Positions 38,307-48,934 of a stretch of 64,000 bases of DNA are shown piece by piece; the stretch's first letter is position 1, and each line of letters opens with the position of its first letter. The DNA is taken from assembly GCA_947095585.1 (NCBI GenBank), contig OX352762.1, positions 115,474,930 to 115,538,929 of the forward strand. Direction: 5' to 3'. The position numbers and the translations under genes were made by a program. The notes beneath the pieces are model-generated. The model saw only the letters and a program-made list of their open reading frames with translations. It ran no database searches and was not told the DNA's origin. Source of the stretch: Nephrocerus scutellatus (Eukaryota; Arthropoda; Insecta; Diptera; Pipunculidae).

Positions 38307-39262
38307 ATAAAAACGTTTTCTTCTTCTTATGGTCGCTACTACGCCTACGCGCCACTGCGTGCAGTTCCTGGCAATGAGCTTCAGCTCTCGCCAACTCTTC
38401 ACCAATTGCCGTGACTCCTCCTCAACTGTTCTGCGCCATGTATTTCTCGGACAACTCGTTCTTCTACCATCCTTAGATAACGGATTCCATTGCATTGCGT
38501 AGTTTGCTATGGAAGTGTCGCCTTCTGACCAATCCACTGCCACTTCCGTCGTCAGATGGCTGTGCCATTGGTTCCTGACCCGTTCTCTGGTAACGATGTT
38601 CGTTAGCGATACGGTTAGGCCAGAAAACCCTTAAGATATTCCGTAGGCACCTATTTACGAACGTTTGTAATCTTGTTGTCATAGTAGCGGTCACCTTCCA
38701 AGTGCTGCACCCATACAACGGCACAGATTCAAAATATGAACGGAACAGTCGCAGCTTGTTGCTTAAGCTGATCCCATTGCTTCGCCATATCATGGACATC
38801 ATTCCAAACACTGATTTTGCTTTGCCGATTCGGTTGACAATGTCCTGTTCGGTTCCACCTTCGGTCGTGACAATACTCCCAAGATATTGGAAACTCTCTT
38901 CTCTCTCTACCGGCTGTCCAGCAATGTTAGCTTGAGTTACTGAGTTAGTGCCGAGGTTGATGGTTTTGGTTTTGGCAGTATTAATCTTCAAACCCGAAAC
39001 ATTTGCCTCCATTTCCACATTTGTTGTCATTTGGTGCAGCTCCATACTACCGTGTGAGAGTAAACAAACTTCGTCAGCGTAGTCCAGATGTTTGAGTTGA
39101 GATGTAAGAATCCAAAGAATTCCCCCGTTTCCAGTATATAAAGCTGCGCGAAGTACATCGACTATCACCAACAAAAAAAGTATCGGCGATAGAATGCAAC
39201 CTTGTAGTACCTCACTTAGGATCTCGAATTCCTCTGACAGCTTTCCTCTATGTAGCACATGA
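38307..39262 (-). mobile_element. RTE-like LINE nested in LINE A
   Basis: A 261-codon minus-strand frame (38473-39258) carries EVLQGCILSPILFLLVI (the Q-G-C-x-L-S-P RT block), then LDYADEVCLLSHG with YADE in place of YADD, GLKINTAKTKTINLG, FQYLGSIVTTEGG and LYGCSTWKVTATMTTRLQTF. It continues in another frame (38543-38320) with MQWNPLSKDGR and CPRNTWRRTVEEE. This order and wording fit RTE-clade elements. It is 5'-truncated just inside the RT, and its 3' end lies inside the host LINE A. Nearly one frame over 780 bp makes it one of the younger relics here. Confidence 0.9.
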
Positions 39263-39344
39263 CATTAAAAGCAATCATAGGTTGCTTTAATAATAGCTAT
39301 TAGTTTATCGGGTATACCCGTTGGTTAGGACTACGTAATAGAGT

Positions 39345-39420
39345 TGAATTTAACGCTTCTAAAACCCAATGCTGTCTTCTGTCGGCCAAGCGTAATTTAA
39401 ACCCCCAATATTGCGACTGT
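39345..39420 (+). mobile_element. LINE A copy resumed after nested insertion
   Basis: RVEFNASKTQCCLLSAKRNL (39349-39408) continues the LINE A reading frame that broke off at LNSDLDSI near 38306. The intact order, with no insertion, is visible at 46736-46830 (LNSDLDN.. then RVEFKASETQCCTLS). Confidence 0.85.
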
Positions 39421-39423
39421 AGT

Positions 39424-39605
39424 CGCTAATGTAAGTGAGGTCCGTCGCTAATGTAAGTGAGGTCCCAAATTTCTCGATTCCGCAGATCGGGCATCTCTGT
39501 GACCCAATTTTGTGCCAGAATTTGGCGCTAATGTAAGTGAGGTCCCAAATTTCTCGATTCCGCAGATCGGGCATCTCTGTGACCCAATTTTGTGCCAGAA
39601 TTTGG
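39424..39605. repeat. 80-bp tandem duplication
   Basis: The unit starting cgctaatgtaagtgaggtcc occupies 39446-39525 and again 39526-39605. A 20-bp partial third copy of its start is at 39424-39443. Between the two full units I see no difference. The unit contains the text atttctcgattccgcagatc. No function is evident. Confidence 0.95.
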
Positions 39606-39647
39606 CCTGCATCTCTTTAAGACCGCTTTGAAACATCAAAACGACCA

Positions 39648-39785
39648 TCAGCGGCGACGTACCTTCAGTGATTGGACCCTAATCATGTGCGAAAATGATA
39701 TTATATTAAATGGGCCTAGACGCCATATAATATATCATTTTCGCACATGTTAAGGGTCCAATCACTGAAGTTACGTCGCCGCTGA
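39648..39785. repeat. 138-bp foldback (hairpin) element
   Basis: The left arm begins tcagcggcgacgta and the right arm is its reverse complement ending tacgtcgccgctga. Arms of about 59-61 nt pair with only a few mismatches or bulges (one c/a mismatch and a small shift around taatcatg/acatgtta). The loop is about 18-20 nt (taaatgggcctagacgcc). It is too long and too perfect for chance. It fits a miniature inverted-repeat element, or less likely a long hairpin RNA. No clear target duplication was found. Confidence 0.9.
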
Positions 39786-41650
39786 CCTGTACAGAGAAAG
39801 TTAATAATAACTCTTTTAATCCGATGGTAGATTGAAAAGTGAGCGAGCGACCTGACCACGAAAGAAGTCACGAATTTAATTCTTATTCACATATTTATCA
39901 ACTTTTCTTTATTAAGAATATAACTCTTCACATAATCACCTTCGCTACCTATTCACTGAACTGTCTTTGTTATTTATTCAAAAAATTAGCAGCCGTCTGT
40001 GTCACTGTCACAACGAAAATGTATGAGTAAGTGTTGGCATACAGCTGCTACCTATCTACATATAAATTAAAAATAAAATATCCAATTTTTTAGCGCCAAT
40101 CGTAGGTAATAAATTTTTAAATTCCTCGATATGCCTTTAAATATTCATATAGATAGGTACACAGTACACGGTATATGGATTTATTTTTGAACGTCCACAT
40201 AGAAATTAAACCTTAACTGGATATAACAATTTCCAGATAAGTTTTAAAGGTGTGTGTGCATAGTAATACAAAAAATCACTTTTTAATAAAAGTTATGTTA
40301 ACAATAAACTTTTTCAGAACTGCACAATGTTTTAATAGAAATACATTTAAGGCACACGTTTTTGATTCCAGCACAGAAGCAGCAACAATGAAAACAAACC
40401 GCAACAAGACACGAAAAGCCGGAAACGGCACCAATCCGTTTGAAGTCTGTCGGCAATAGGTTCATATTTTTTTTTATTGTTATTCCGCCAATGCGTCGCC
40501 CGATCTCTGATAGTCTGACAGTTGGTCGTAAGTTGCCCCCATTGGTAAAATTGTTGCACACGATGCCAGAAAATAGCGCACAAATATTTGAATGAATGAA
40601 TGAATGAATCGAGATCGACCGGTGTCCTCGGTGTGCGCTTGGCAGCACACCTTGTTGATGCGGCGCCATTTTTTATCCTCTCGGTTGAACAGGTCAAACA
40701 GTACATTTTAGACAAGGAGGGGGGCGTTAACGATGCCAATGTGCAGCTGCGTGTTAGTGGTAAGTTGTGTTTTCTCATTCTGATTGGAACAAAACCTGTC
40801 CGAAGGAGAAAATCGGTTGGAAGCAGCGCGCAATCGCGCTTTTCAATCATTCCAGTGAAGGGCGTTTATCGGTGTAGCGCCAACCCACCTAAGGTGATTT
40901 GGTGTCTCAAAGGTGGCGTGAAATCATTTTTATTTTATTTTTTTTTATTTTCTGCTTTGTAGCCTGCTGCTTCAATGGTTGAAACCAGTCTGCAGTGGAG
41001 TACCTATATACGTAATGGTTTATGTTTTTTAATGCATGCTTTGACTTTCAAATTATGTAGTTTTTCCTTCCAGTAAACATAGAATTAGGCCTAATGACAA
41101 TCATTTGTTTTCCCCGAAACTTTTAACTTTTCCGCGAGGTTAGGATGAATAGTACTGCATATTAGTGGGACGCTGGCATTGCTGATGCTTAAGAGATTTG
41201 TCATTTTTCTTCGAAAACTTAGAACACCTCTGTATAGGATAATTTAGAGATTTGGACAAGTTCTCAGCTAACTTACTTACAGTTTGCAGTAAGGTATCTC
41301 TTAGGTTTAATCCCGATAGGTGGCATGATATTCCAATTTTTCGTATTTATGGTACGATTTAGCTCAAACTCACAAAATATATTTCTTAAATATAAATAAG
41401 TTTGATTATTGACACGGAAGTGTCGGTGGAGTCAAGATATGTACGTAAAACTACATTTATTGATTTTTGTTCATATCAGAATGGACTATGATTATTAAAA
41501 TATTTATAATTATATTGAATTCTGATAGGGGACGCTGTATTCCCACTTTTGTATTTTTTGGTCGATTTCATTGCTTACATTTGAGAAGAATTGTTGCATG
41601 TAGTTAAACCGTGCGCATAAACAAATTGATTGTATGAACATAAAAAGGTT
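39786..41650. other. Intergenic DNA with (GAAT)n tract
   Basis: No gene is recognised. A short (TGAA)n tract lies at about 40591-40608. The part 40590-40960 is less AT-rich and open on both strands (up to 167 codons minus, 40347-40850). No domain can be read there. Confidence 0.4.
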
Positions 41651-41654
41651 TTTC

Positions 41655-41990
41655 CTTTTTTTTCTGGGTGGGGTGTTGATGACGAGGTTATGTTGATGAT
41701 CGTTAAGTAGTGGGTCGGTGTGGAGGTAAAGTATTGGGAGCTACGGGTATTCAAGGTGCGATGGATGGTAATCGGTGTGGTGGGTGATCAAAGTGGTCGG
41801 TATCGTTAGTGTGGCGGGCGCTGGGGATTGAGTCAGTGGATAGAAAATGGGCGGTGGGGTTATATGTGTGAGGCTATGTATATTTATGGGCGTAACGGAG
41901 TGATGGGATGGTGATTGGATAAAAAAAAGGCGTACAGGCCGATGGAGGCGATGGGTGGTTAATGAAGCCACGAGCAACGCCGGACACTTC
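41655..41990. repeat. G/T-rich strand-asymmetric block
   Basis: About 330 bp with strongly G+T-rich + strand, made of loose variants of ggtgtgg, gggtggt and gatggtgat (for example gtgtggtgggtg near 41776 and gggcggtggggt near 41848). It has no exact period. It may be a decayed minisatellite or the inside of a DNA element. The complementary composition occurs at 33362-33450. Confidence 0.6.
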
Positions 41991-42299
41991 AGCTAGTAGT
42001 TAATAAACTTGAAGTGAAATTTGTTGGTCAAATTGTATAGGAGGTATACCAGACATCATTGGCGAACAAATCTCAAAACAAAAATTCAAATTGTCGACAG
42101 TTACAATAAGCGCACTATAAAGTGAATTAATTTTTTACATTACACATTCCTGTAAGATGTAAGAGCAAAAAAGGCAATTTTTACTTTAGTTAAATAGTTT
42201 GTAGGACAGGTTCCTCATTTCTTTGACGTACAAATCTCAAAATCTTAACTCTTCTCCACCTTGTTCCAAACATAATTCAAGCAAAAAAAAAAAATTCTA

Positions 42300-42430
42300 A
42301 AATCGGACTTGGACCACCAGTTACAAATTACGCCATCGAAAGTTAAGCGCTAGCCTGTTGCTTTAAAACAAATTACATCAAATTCTGACTAGTAGAAACC
42401 AAGATATACGATTGGACAAACTGGTAAACT
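42300..42430 (-). repeat. Dispersed repeat C, copy 2
   Basis: This is the reverse complement of 13020-13120: gccatcgaaagttaagcgct, acatcaaattctgac and agaaaccaagatatacgat. It ends before a loose caaactgg repetition at 42415-42446. Confidence 0.65.
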
Positions 42431-42529
42431 GGAAAACTGGCAAACTAACTCATTTCATTTTTATTTTAATTTTTAAATCATAAAAAATAAAAACAAAAAA
42501 CCTAAATTCGCAGAACTTCATCAAAAGTC

Positions 42530-42860
42530 TAAATTGGTAGATAGTTACTCCAGAGAACTTGTACAACTACGAAGAATCATCAAACTCCACTTAAATCTAA
42601 CTTTTTCGCTCATGCTCGGTGCAATGTTTGGCATCAAGAAACACATTATGGAATTCGCAACATTTGAATTTAGATACTATGGGCTCGATAGTTGTGCGTG
42701 CCTTTTTCGTTTGTTAGGCCTGTTAGTTAAAACGAATCCGGCATAACTCACTGTCGAGTTGATAGCCTTCAAGAAAGACGTCAGCTTGTTTCTGAAGGGC
42801 TGAATTTTTCAGTAGAAGTTCCAAGAATTTTGAGTTTCCCTTGGCAATAAGTTTAAATAT
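42530..42860 (+). repeat. Dispersed repeat D, copy 1
   Basis: It shares ggtgcaatgtttggcatcaa, atagttgtgcgtgcctttt, gtttgttaggcctg, aacgaatccggca, gccttcaagaaagacgtca and ttggcaataagtttaaa with 47335-47905. The first part can be read as protein in both copies (LMLGAMFG against LIFGAMFG), so it may be the 3' end of a LINE. I do not assign it. Confidence 0.7.
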
Positions 42861-42924
42861 AAAAAAACGTACGCGGAAGAAATATTCCTTTCTTTTGAGT
42901 ATTAGCTTCCCCTTTCAAGGGCTA

Positions 42925-42976
42925 GCAACTAATTAATTAATAAGCTAACTAATTAAATTACCAATTAATTAATATA
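42925..42976. promoter_or_regulatory. Cluster of TAATTA homeodomain-type sites
   Basis: Within about 50 bp there are repeated taattaattaa, ctaattaaatta and caattaattaatat strings, about 1.9 kb upstream of the Dll start codon. TAATTA is the core bound by many Antp-type and Dll-type homeodomains. It may be a real regulatory cluster or simple AT-rich sequence. The sequence shows the motif only. Confidence 0.3.
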
Positions 42977-43499
42977 CTACTATTTACTAGACTCATAAAA
43001 AATTAGGTAACCCAAAAACATATAATAAATAATTAATAAATCTTACATACATTACTATTTTTGAAACAGATTTATTCTCATTACCCCCTTAACATGAACT
43101 ACGCTACTGAAATTCAATCGGAAATCAATCCTACATGTAGAGCCCGCCCACATTGCTCAAATAGTGAGACAACTCACTAAAAGTTATTTTTGTTTGCCGA
43201 CCCCTATTTTCCATAGAAAATCTTATTCTAATCTGATAAGAACATTGCACAAATCTACGCAGGCTATCCCCCTCGTACGGTAGTCTCTTTTCACTTAAAG
43301 CAATTGTGATTTGCTCCGTTAACCAGTTTATTGCTTCCAGTACGGGAATTTTTCCATTCCAATATTAATGGTGTGCTACTATTCTATTAAATGGATATTT
43401 CATTGAATCGTAATCCGACCGCCTACTATCGCCTTTTCATTCTTTCCTAAATGATTTAAAATAAAGAAAGAAAACGATTGTTGTTTATTTGTTGAATAG

Positions 43500-44877
43500 A
43501 AATTGAGCGTTTTTTCGTAATAGTGAAAACCGGTTTAGTGTTGATAGCAGTGTCTCTCTCTTGCTTGCAGGTTTATCACACAGTTGACTGTTTTGAGAGA
43601 TGGCGAGCAACTTTAAAGTACACTATTTCACCGACTGCAGTCGTCACAGGCAGCAACAAACCAGCATATGATCACATAATCACCTCGTACCTAGTCGTTC
43701 ACGCACTTTGTTCGTGGTTGGTCGCGCAGCGTAGCGTTTTTTCTTCTATCGAAGCGCGAAGTCGAACGTTCGTCGCTTAGTCGATGCGAGACAAATTACA
43801 CTATCCGTCGCAAATCGTAGGTATTCGTTCGTCGTTGTCGTTGTTGTTGTTGTGCTACAAAATTGGATATACCTACCCATACTTGGACGACAAAAAAAAA
43901 AAACAACCGATTTAATACCCAACAATTTAGTTGAGGTTAAGTTGTGGATTAATAAAAAAATAAATTACAAAAATAAACCCCAAATTAGTTTTTTCGCCAC
44001 TTGCCGCAAAAATTATGCGCTTTTGATGTTGCAATTTGCTCCGATGCTACCTACCATCAATATAGCAACGTATCATGCAAAAGAAATAAATAATTGTACA
44101 TAGTGATTAAAATTTAAACAAAATTTTGTTGTTCTGCGTGTGAAGTGTTTCTTTTTTATTTTTTTTTTCTTTAAAGGAATACGCGCGCGAATACACGAAA
44201 CTAAAACGTGACACATTGCGCAAAAAATATCCAGATTACCTAAAAAATTTATAAAAAGTTGTCACAAAATCCGGCGCAGTTAAAAATTGTTTCCATTCGT
44301 ATAAAAACTTTTTAATTGCCACGGATTACACCTCACCGTGCAAGCCCATCATAAGCAATTAAAGCGGAGTACCTTTCATTTTCTGGATACTTTTTAAAGC
44401 TAATCTCGGTCCGGCACTAGATTACCAGTTTTTTATAACACAAACAAAATTATTATATCGACAGTAATTTAATCTCACACGGCACCAGATTACCAGTTTT
44501 TTAAATCGCAAACAAAATTATAACATCGACAGCAAATTAAAAAAAAGTGTGACGACTTTTGTTTATAAAAAAATAAAACAAACACCATCCACTTATAATA
44601 AAAATTCCAATTAGAGGGATTTACTTCTGTCAACTAAAAAAAGAAATAATATTTTTTTCGGTCCTTTAAAAAAAGTTCTTATGCACTAAGAAGCATCTAA
44701 GATTTCGATCCGTTGTTTTCGGTAAGCAACACATAAATATAATCAGCCGCTTGGCGTAAGCGAGTAAGAAAAGCCGCCAAAATTTTAGATAAAGTGGCCT
44801 CAATAGGCGCCAACACGCTTAACTTCACGGATTTGGGGAGCCCCTACGAGGGGCCTCCCAGTACACCGCAATCCGGC
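43500..44877 (+). promoter_or_regulatory. Dll: Probable Dll promoter region and 5' leader
   Basis: The region before the first Dll start codon is free of TE remains and contains (GTT)n and poly-T tracts that often occur in fly leaders (gtcgttgtcgttgttgttgt at about 43828-43850). The part at 43700-43800 is less AT-rich. I cannot fix the transcription start, and no clear TATA box plus initiator pair was found. Several AUGs precede the Dll AUG, the last readable one a three-codon uORF at about 44680 (atg cac taa). The exact leader, and whether a 5' non-coding exon lies further upstream, is unknown. Confidence 0.45.
44401..44538 (+). repeat. 69-bp tandem duplication in the Dll leader region
   Basis: Two diverged copies, 44401-44469 and 44470-44538, share taatctc, ggcac-agattaccagtttt, caaacaaaatta and atcgacag. 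They sit 340-480 bp before the Dll start codon, probably in the transcribed leader. Confidence 0.85.
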
Positions 44878-44981
44878 ATGGATGCTCCTGATGCACCGCA
44901 TACCCCAAAATATATGGACGGGGGTGTGACCACAGCGAACATTCCTGGCAAATCGGCGTTCGTCGAATTGCAACAACATGG
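44878..44981 (+). CDS. Dll: Distal-less homeobox protein, coding exon 1
   Basis: Distal-less is the homeodomain transcription factor that specifies distal limb, antenna and other appendage fates in insects, acting in the nucleus. This exon encodes residues 1-34 plus two bases of codon 35. It starts MDAPDAPHTPKYMDGG, the conserved N-terminus of fly Dll, and ends FVELQQH. I chose the AUG at 44878 because the protein homology starts exactly there and its context has a purine at -3 and G at +4. The donor is GG|GTAAGT at 44982. The segment between GG and IPGKSAF is shorter than in Drosophila as I recall it. The frame stays open upstream to a stop at 44740 without an AUG. Intron 1 is about 8.8 kb. 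Confidence 0.97.
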
Positions 44982-45899
44982 GTAAGTTTTTAATGGCAGA
45001 TGGGCGTTAAAATGCGTTGACATCAGTGTAATCACTTTCTTCAAAATTTTCTTTTTCATATATCAATGGCAATTAACAATTAAATTGTTGATGAGTAACA
45101 ATAATTCATAACTATATAACTAAGTGGGGCTGGAATCGTTTTATAAGGGCTTGAAATTTAATTTTTCGTTTTGTATTTGTACAGTTCCTTTTTACTCATA
45201 GATATCAGTTGCACACAGGAAGTATTATATATTGCTGACGTTTTTCTATATATTATTGATAGTCCTGGACTTGCACTTAAAGAAAAGCTCCATCAAATCA
45301 ATAGTTTTGCAAAAATAAAAAATTTTTCTCTTTTTGTTTTGTTAAGGTTGAGATTGTTTTTTTTTTGTGGTTCCGGTTAACATTTTGGAGACTTAAGGGC
45401 CAACTATAATGGGCTGCAGTGGGCATTCATTCTCACGAAAAAAGTGAACGGTAAAAGCTAAGCTAATTTCTTTCATTCTTTAATTTAATTTAATGAGCTT
45501 TAGCAACAAATGTCTCTCAGTTGTCAAATCTCCGAACCAAATATCTCATTTCACTTACTTAGTTTCTATAGACGAGTAAGCCAATGCTTAACTCGGGTTT
45601 ATACGCATGGAAACGCAAATTGGAGTTAGTTTCGTTAAACCTAAATTAACTCCATGAAACTAGAGCGGTTAAGTTTGGTTTCGCTGACACTTAACAAACA
45701 ACAACAACAACGCAGCTGTCAAATAAACTCTACTCAGTTATTAACTCGACTCAAACTCGGTCCTTGGAAACGTAGTAGCTAACACCTTGCTTAATCCCAC
45801 GTAAGTTAAAGAACATTTGACAAAACCGACCAAAATCACATTATGGCCACAGTATACGAATTGCATGTAATGAATCCTCCACATCAGCTAAATTAATCC

Positions 45900-46185
45900 A
45901 ACTCAAGTCCATTGTAGTTGTCCCTTTATAGATAGCTTGCTTGTAAAATCACATTCAGTTGCAATCAGCAGTTGCGAGCAGTGATGGACGGGTGGGTGTG
46001 ATATTATATTTTAATGGACTTCATAGTTTTGAAGTCACAAATAACCTAGGACCGGAGATGAGTCGTTCACATCAGCTCAATTAATTAATTAATTAATGGA
46101 CTCAAGTCCATTATATTTAGTTTGCCATGTATATATACATCGCTTGCTTGTAAAATCACATTCAGTTGCGATCAGCAGTAATGGT
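45900..46185. repeat. Diverged direct repeat of about 85 bp, spacing about 198 bp
   Basis: ctcaagtccattgtag followed by gatagcttgcttgtaaaatc and acattcagttgcaatcagca (45902-45972) recurs at 46098-46170 as ctcaagtccattatat, then atcgcttgcttgtaaaatca. Between them is (AATT)n at about 46078-46096. The origin is unclear. Confidence 0.75.
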
Positions 46186-46394
46186 CTTTTTGTGATGCCA
46201 TCTATTCAAGCTATCAAAACTCTTTCTGCATAGCAGACACCTAGCGAGTTTTGTCGTTGCAAAGTTTTGAGAAGTCGTCAGAAGTTTATACCCCAGACAC
46301 CGATGGCATTTCAGATTTTGTTTGATACAATGTCCATATATTTCCTATTATGTTGGTTTAAACCGTGGAACCGGTGACATCAACCGCGGAACTG

Positions 46395-47110
46395 CATCCG
46401 CATCAATTTGGTGAAAGCAAAGCTGTTGCATTACAAGGCATTTGACAGAGTTTGGTATCAAGCTCTTTTGTCCAAAATGCGTGCTTATGGAGTTGATGAA
46501 AAACGGCTTCATTGGATTAGAAGCTATATCTTGGACGGTTTCAAGTATAAAATACATCACATAAATTCTGGCGTTACCCAGAGCTCTGCTTTATCCCCGA
46601 CACTCTTTCCCTTTTTATTAATGGTCTCTTGTCTGTGACTTCTAATCCAATTCACTCCTTCGCTGACGACAAGACTCTCAGCTTCCAATATCTCTCAGCT
46701 ACACATAATCAACAGTGTTTATGTTAAACATGTTAAATTCTGACCTGGACAACATAGCAAAATGGTGAGAAATTAATCGAGTAGAATTTAAAGCTTCCGA
46801 AACCCAATGTTGTACACTGTCGTTTAAGCGTATTTTAAATCTTAAATCCATTAATGGTACTTGCATCGAGAAAATGGAAAAACTCGCAATTCTCGGTATT
46901 TGCGTTAACGATAAGCTTTGTTGGAATGACTACATATTCACCGTTGCCAAAAATGCAGCTAATCGTTTAGGTTTTCTAACCCGGTAAGAAATATTTCACA
47001 CCCTCTGATCTAGCTACTATCTACAAGGCTTTTATTCGCTCCAAACTTGAGTACAATTGTCATATCTGGTCTGGTGCACCTAAAACTACTTTGCATCAGC
47101 TATAGATAGA
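46395..47110 (+). mobile_element. LINE A copy in Dll intron 1
   Basis: It reads KAFDRVWYQALLSKMRAYGV (46435-46494), then ALSPTLFPFL (from 46588), HSFADDKTLSFQ (46653-46688), the only LINE copy here that keeps an intact F-A-D-D catalytic box. Then LNSDLDN, RVEFKASETQCCTLSFKR, LAILGICVNDKLCWNDY and the RIQNRV block near 47107. The P-Q-G-S block is changed (TQSS). Frame breaks around 46620, 46720 and 46765 inactivate it. It lies in the same orientation as Dll. Confidence 0.88.
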
Positions 47111-47120
47111 ATACAAAACC

Positions 47121-47910
47121 GTGTATCACAGAATCGATGAGGAAAACATTGCGAAATTAATAGATTCGCCTGAACACAGCCAGCAGGAACGTTTCCTGCT
47201 TGTCACTGTTTTATTGCATATAGCCGAGCATTATACGGCTGCGAATCCTTTTTCGCATGCGCAAAGAATCGTCAAAGAATCTTTTAAAAAGAGATGTTCT
47301 CTTTTCTGGGAAACTAGTTTTTTGAAACCAACTCTTCCGCTCATCTTTGGTGCTATGTTTGGCGACAAGAATCACATTGATTTTGTGAAATTTGCAACGT
47401 TTTCGAGTCTTTTCAGTTTTTGGAAGCTGCATTTTTAGGATATGACTATCGGCTCAATAGTTTTGCGGGCCTTTAATGTTTGTTAGGCCTGGTACCTACT
47501 ACAAACGAATCCGGTACGGTTCACTGGCCTTCAAGAAAAAAACGTCAACTAGTTCATGAAGGACCGAATTTTTCAATAGACGTTCGAAGAATTTTGTAGG
47601 CTCACTGACGTCATAATTTGTAATATTTTCTTGGTCAAGTTTTTTTTAGTTTTACCTGGTTCAATTGATTGAAACATTTGGACTAGTGTCGTTTCAATTA
47701 TGTGCTCGTTTTTCGTATTGCTTTTTCAATGAATCAGAAATGAATTCTGACGAAAAATTTAAGCCGGCTACCAACGTTTGGAATGTGATAAATTGTAAAT
47801 TATATTCCTTCAATATTTTAATTTTAATAAAAGGAATAGCCCACCACCCTATTGCCGTGGCGCAAGTTATGCAGGGAGTTCTTCCTTTGGCAATAAGTTT
47901 AAACACATAG
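47121..47910 (+). repeat. Dispersed repeat D, copy 2, perhaps LINE 3' end
   Basis: A 105-codon frame (47121-47438) follows directly on LINE A. It could be that element's C-terminal region, but the text differs from the LINE A tails at 4750 and 20375. From 47335 the sequence matches 42615-42855 to the end ttggcaataagtttaaaca at about 47887-47905, with about 190 bp extra here (about 47620-47860). Confidence 0.6.
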
Positions 47911-48934
47911 AATATTCCTATAAAACCTTATATTTTAAATCTTCTAAGCATCTGATATATTCCTCCATATAGACAACGGAAAGGAAGAATGTAATTCAAA
48001 GCAATGAGTTAAATCCCACCGTAGTCTGCATATTACCCGACGCCAAAAAGCGGAGCAAAATTAGCAACTGGTGTTCAGGCGTCAAATATCTTGATCTGAA
48101 AAACATTCAAAATAATAAATAAATATTAAAACAATTGAAAAAAATTAGTTGTCGTTTTGTTTTTAGAACCTATACATATTTCTTAACTTAGTTAGTTGTG
48201 GTGGGACTAGACAAATATTGATGATGATGACTTAGTTGTGGTTGCAAAAGTGTTTTCTATATATTGTTATAAAGTGTGGGTATCTCATATTGCTACCAAC
48301 TTCACGCTGCTGCAGCTGATAAAGAGATCGCTCATATACATATAGACAACCGTCTATAAAATTATTTAAATGTCTACATAAGAAATGGAAAAATTTAATT
48401 CCAAATGGAATTCCAACGTAGAATAGTGTAATTGCCTTGTATTTTGGCGGAGAATCGCACCTAACTATTATTCGTGAGCTCTTAGATGTGTGAAAAAAAT
48501 TGTGTATCAAACCATTAAGCATTATTCGCAAAACATCATTGAGGCGTTTATACAAAAAGAGAATAAAATTATACCAGAAATGTTTTGATCGGAAGCTCGA
48601 ATTCAAAGAAATCGACGATTGCGCAACAAAATTGGCTAAAAATTAACACACTCAAGCATACGGCGCTTACTAAAAAAAAAATTAAAAGTAAATTATTAAA
48701 AATCCGATATATGTACCAATCAAATAATCAAAAGCACGCAAGCGATCTCGAAAATTTAATTTTTTTTTAATGGAAATGTTTGTCTGTTCAACAATACGTA
48801 AACTAACAAATATTTGAAATCATTGAATAAGTTATTGAATAAAAATTTGAAGACAACACGGGTACGTCTCTGTACCTCGTCCTTTTTTGCTCTAACTCAT
48901 CACAAGAACCTCTGATGTAAATTTTATTATTAAT

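Noticed and set aside
40347..40962. Overlapping 167-codon minus and 120-codon plus frames
   Set aside because: Both strands are open because the region is less AT-rich. Neither frame shows a recognisable motif.
44794..44877. Frame start at GTG 44794 as the Dll initiation codon
   Set aside because: Animal nuclear genes rarely start at GTG, and the conserved Dll protein begins at the AUG at 44878. The open extension is reported as a finding only.
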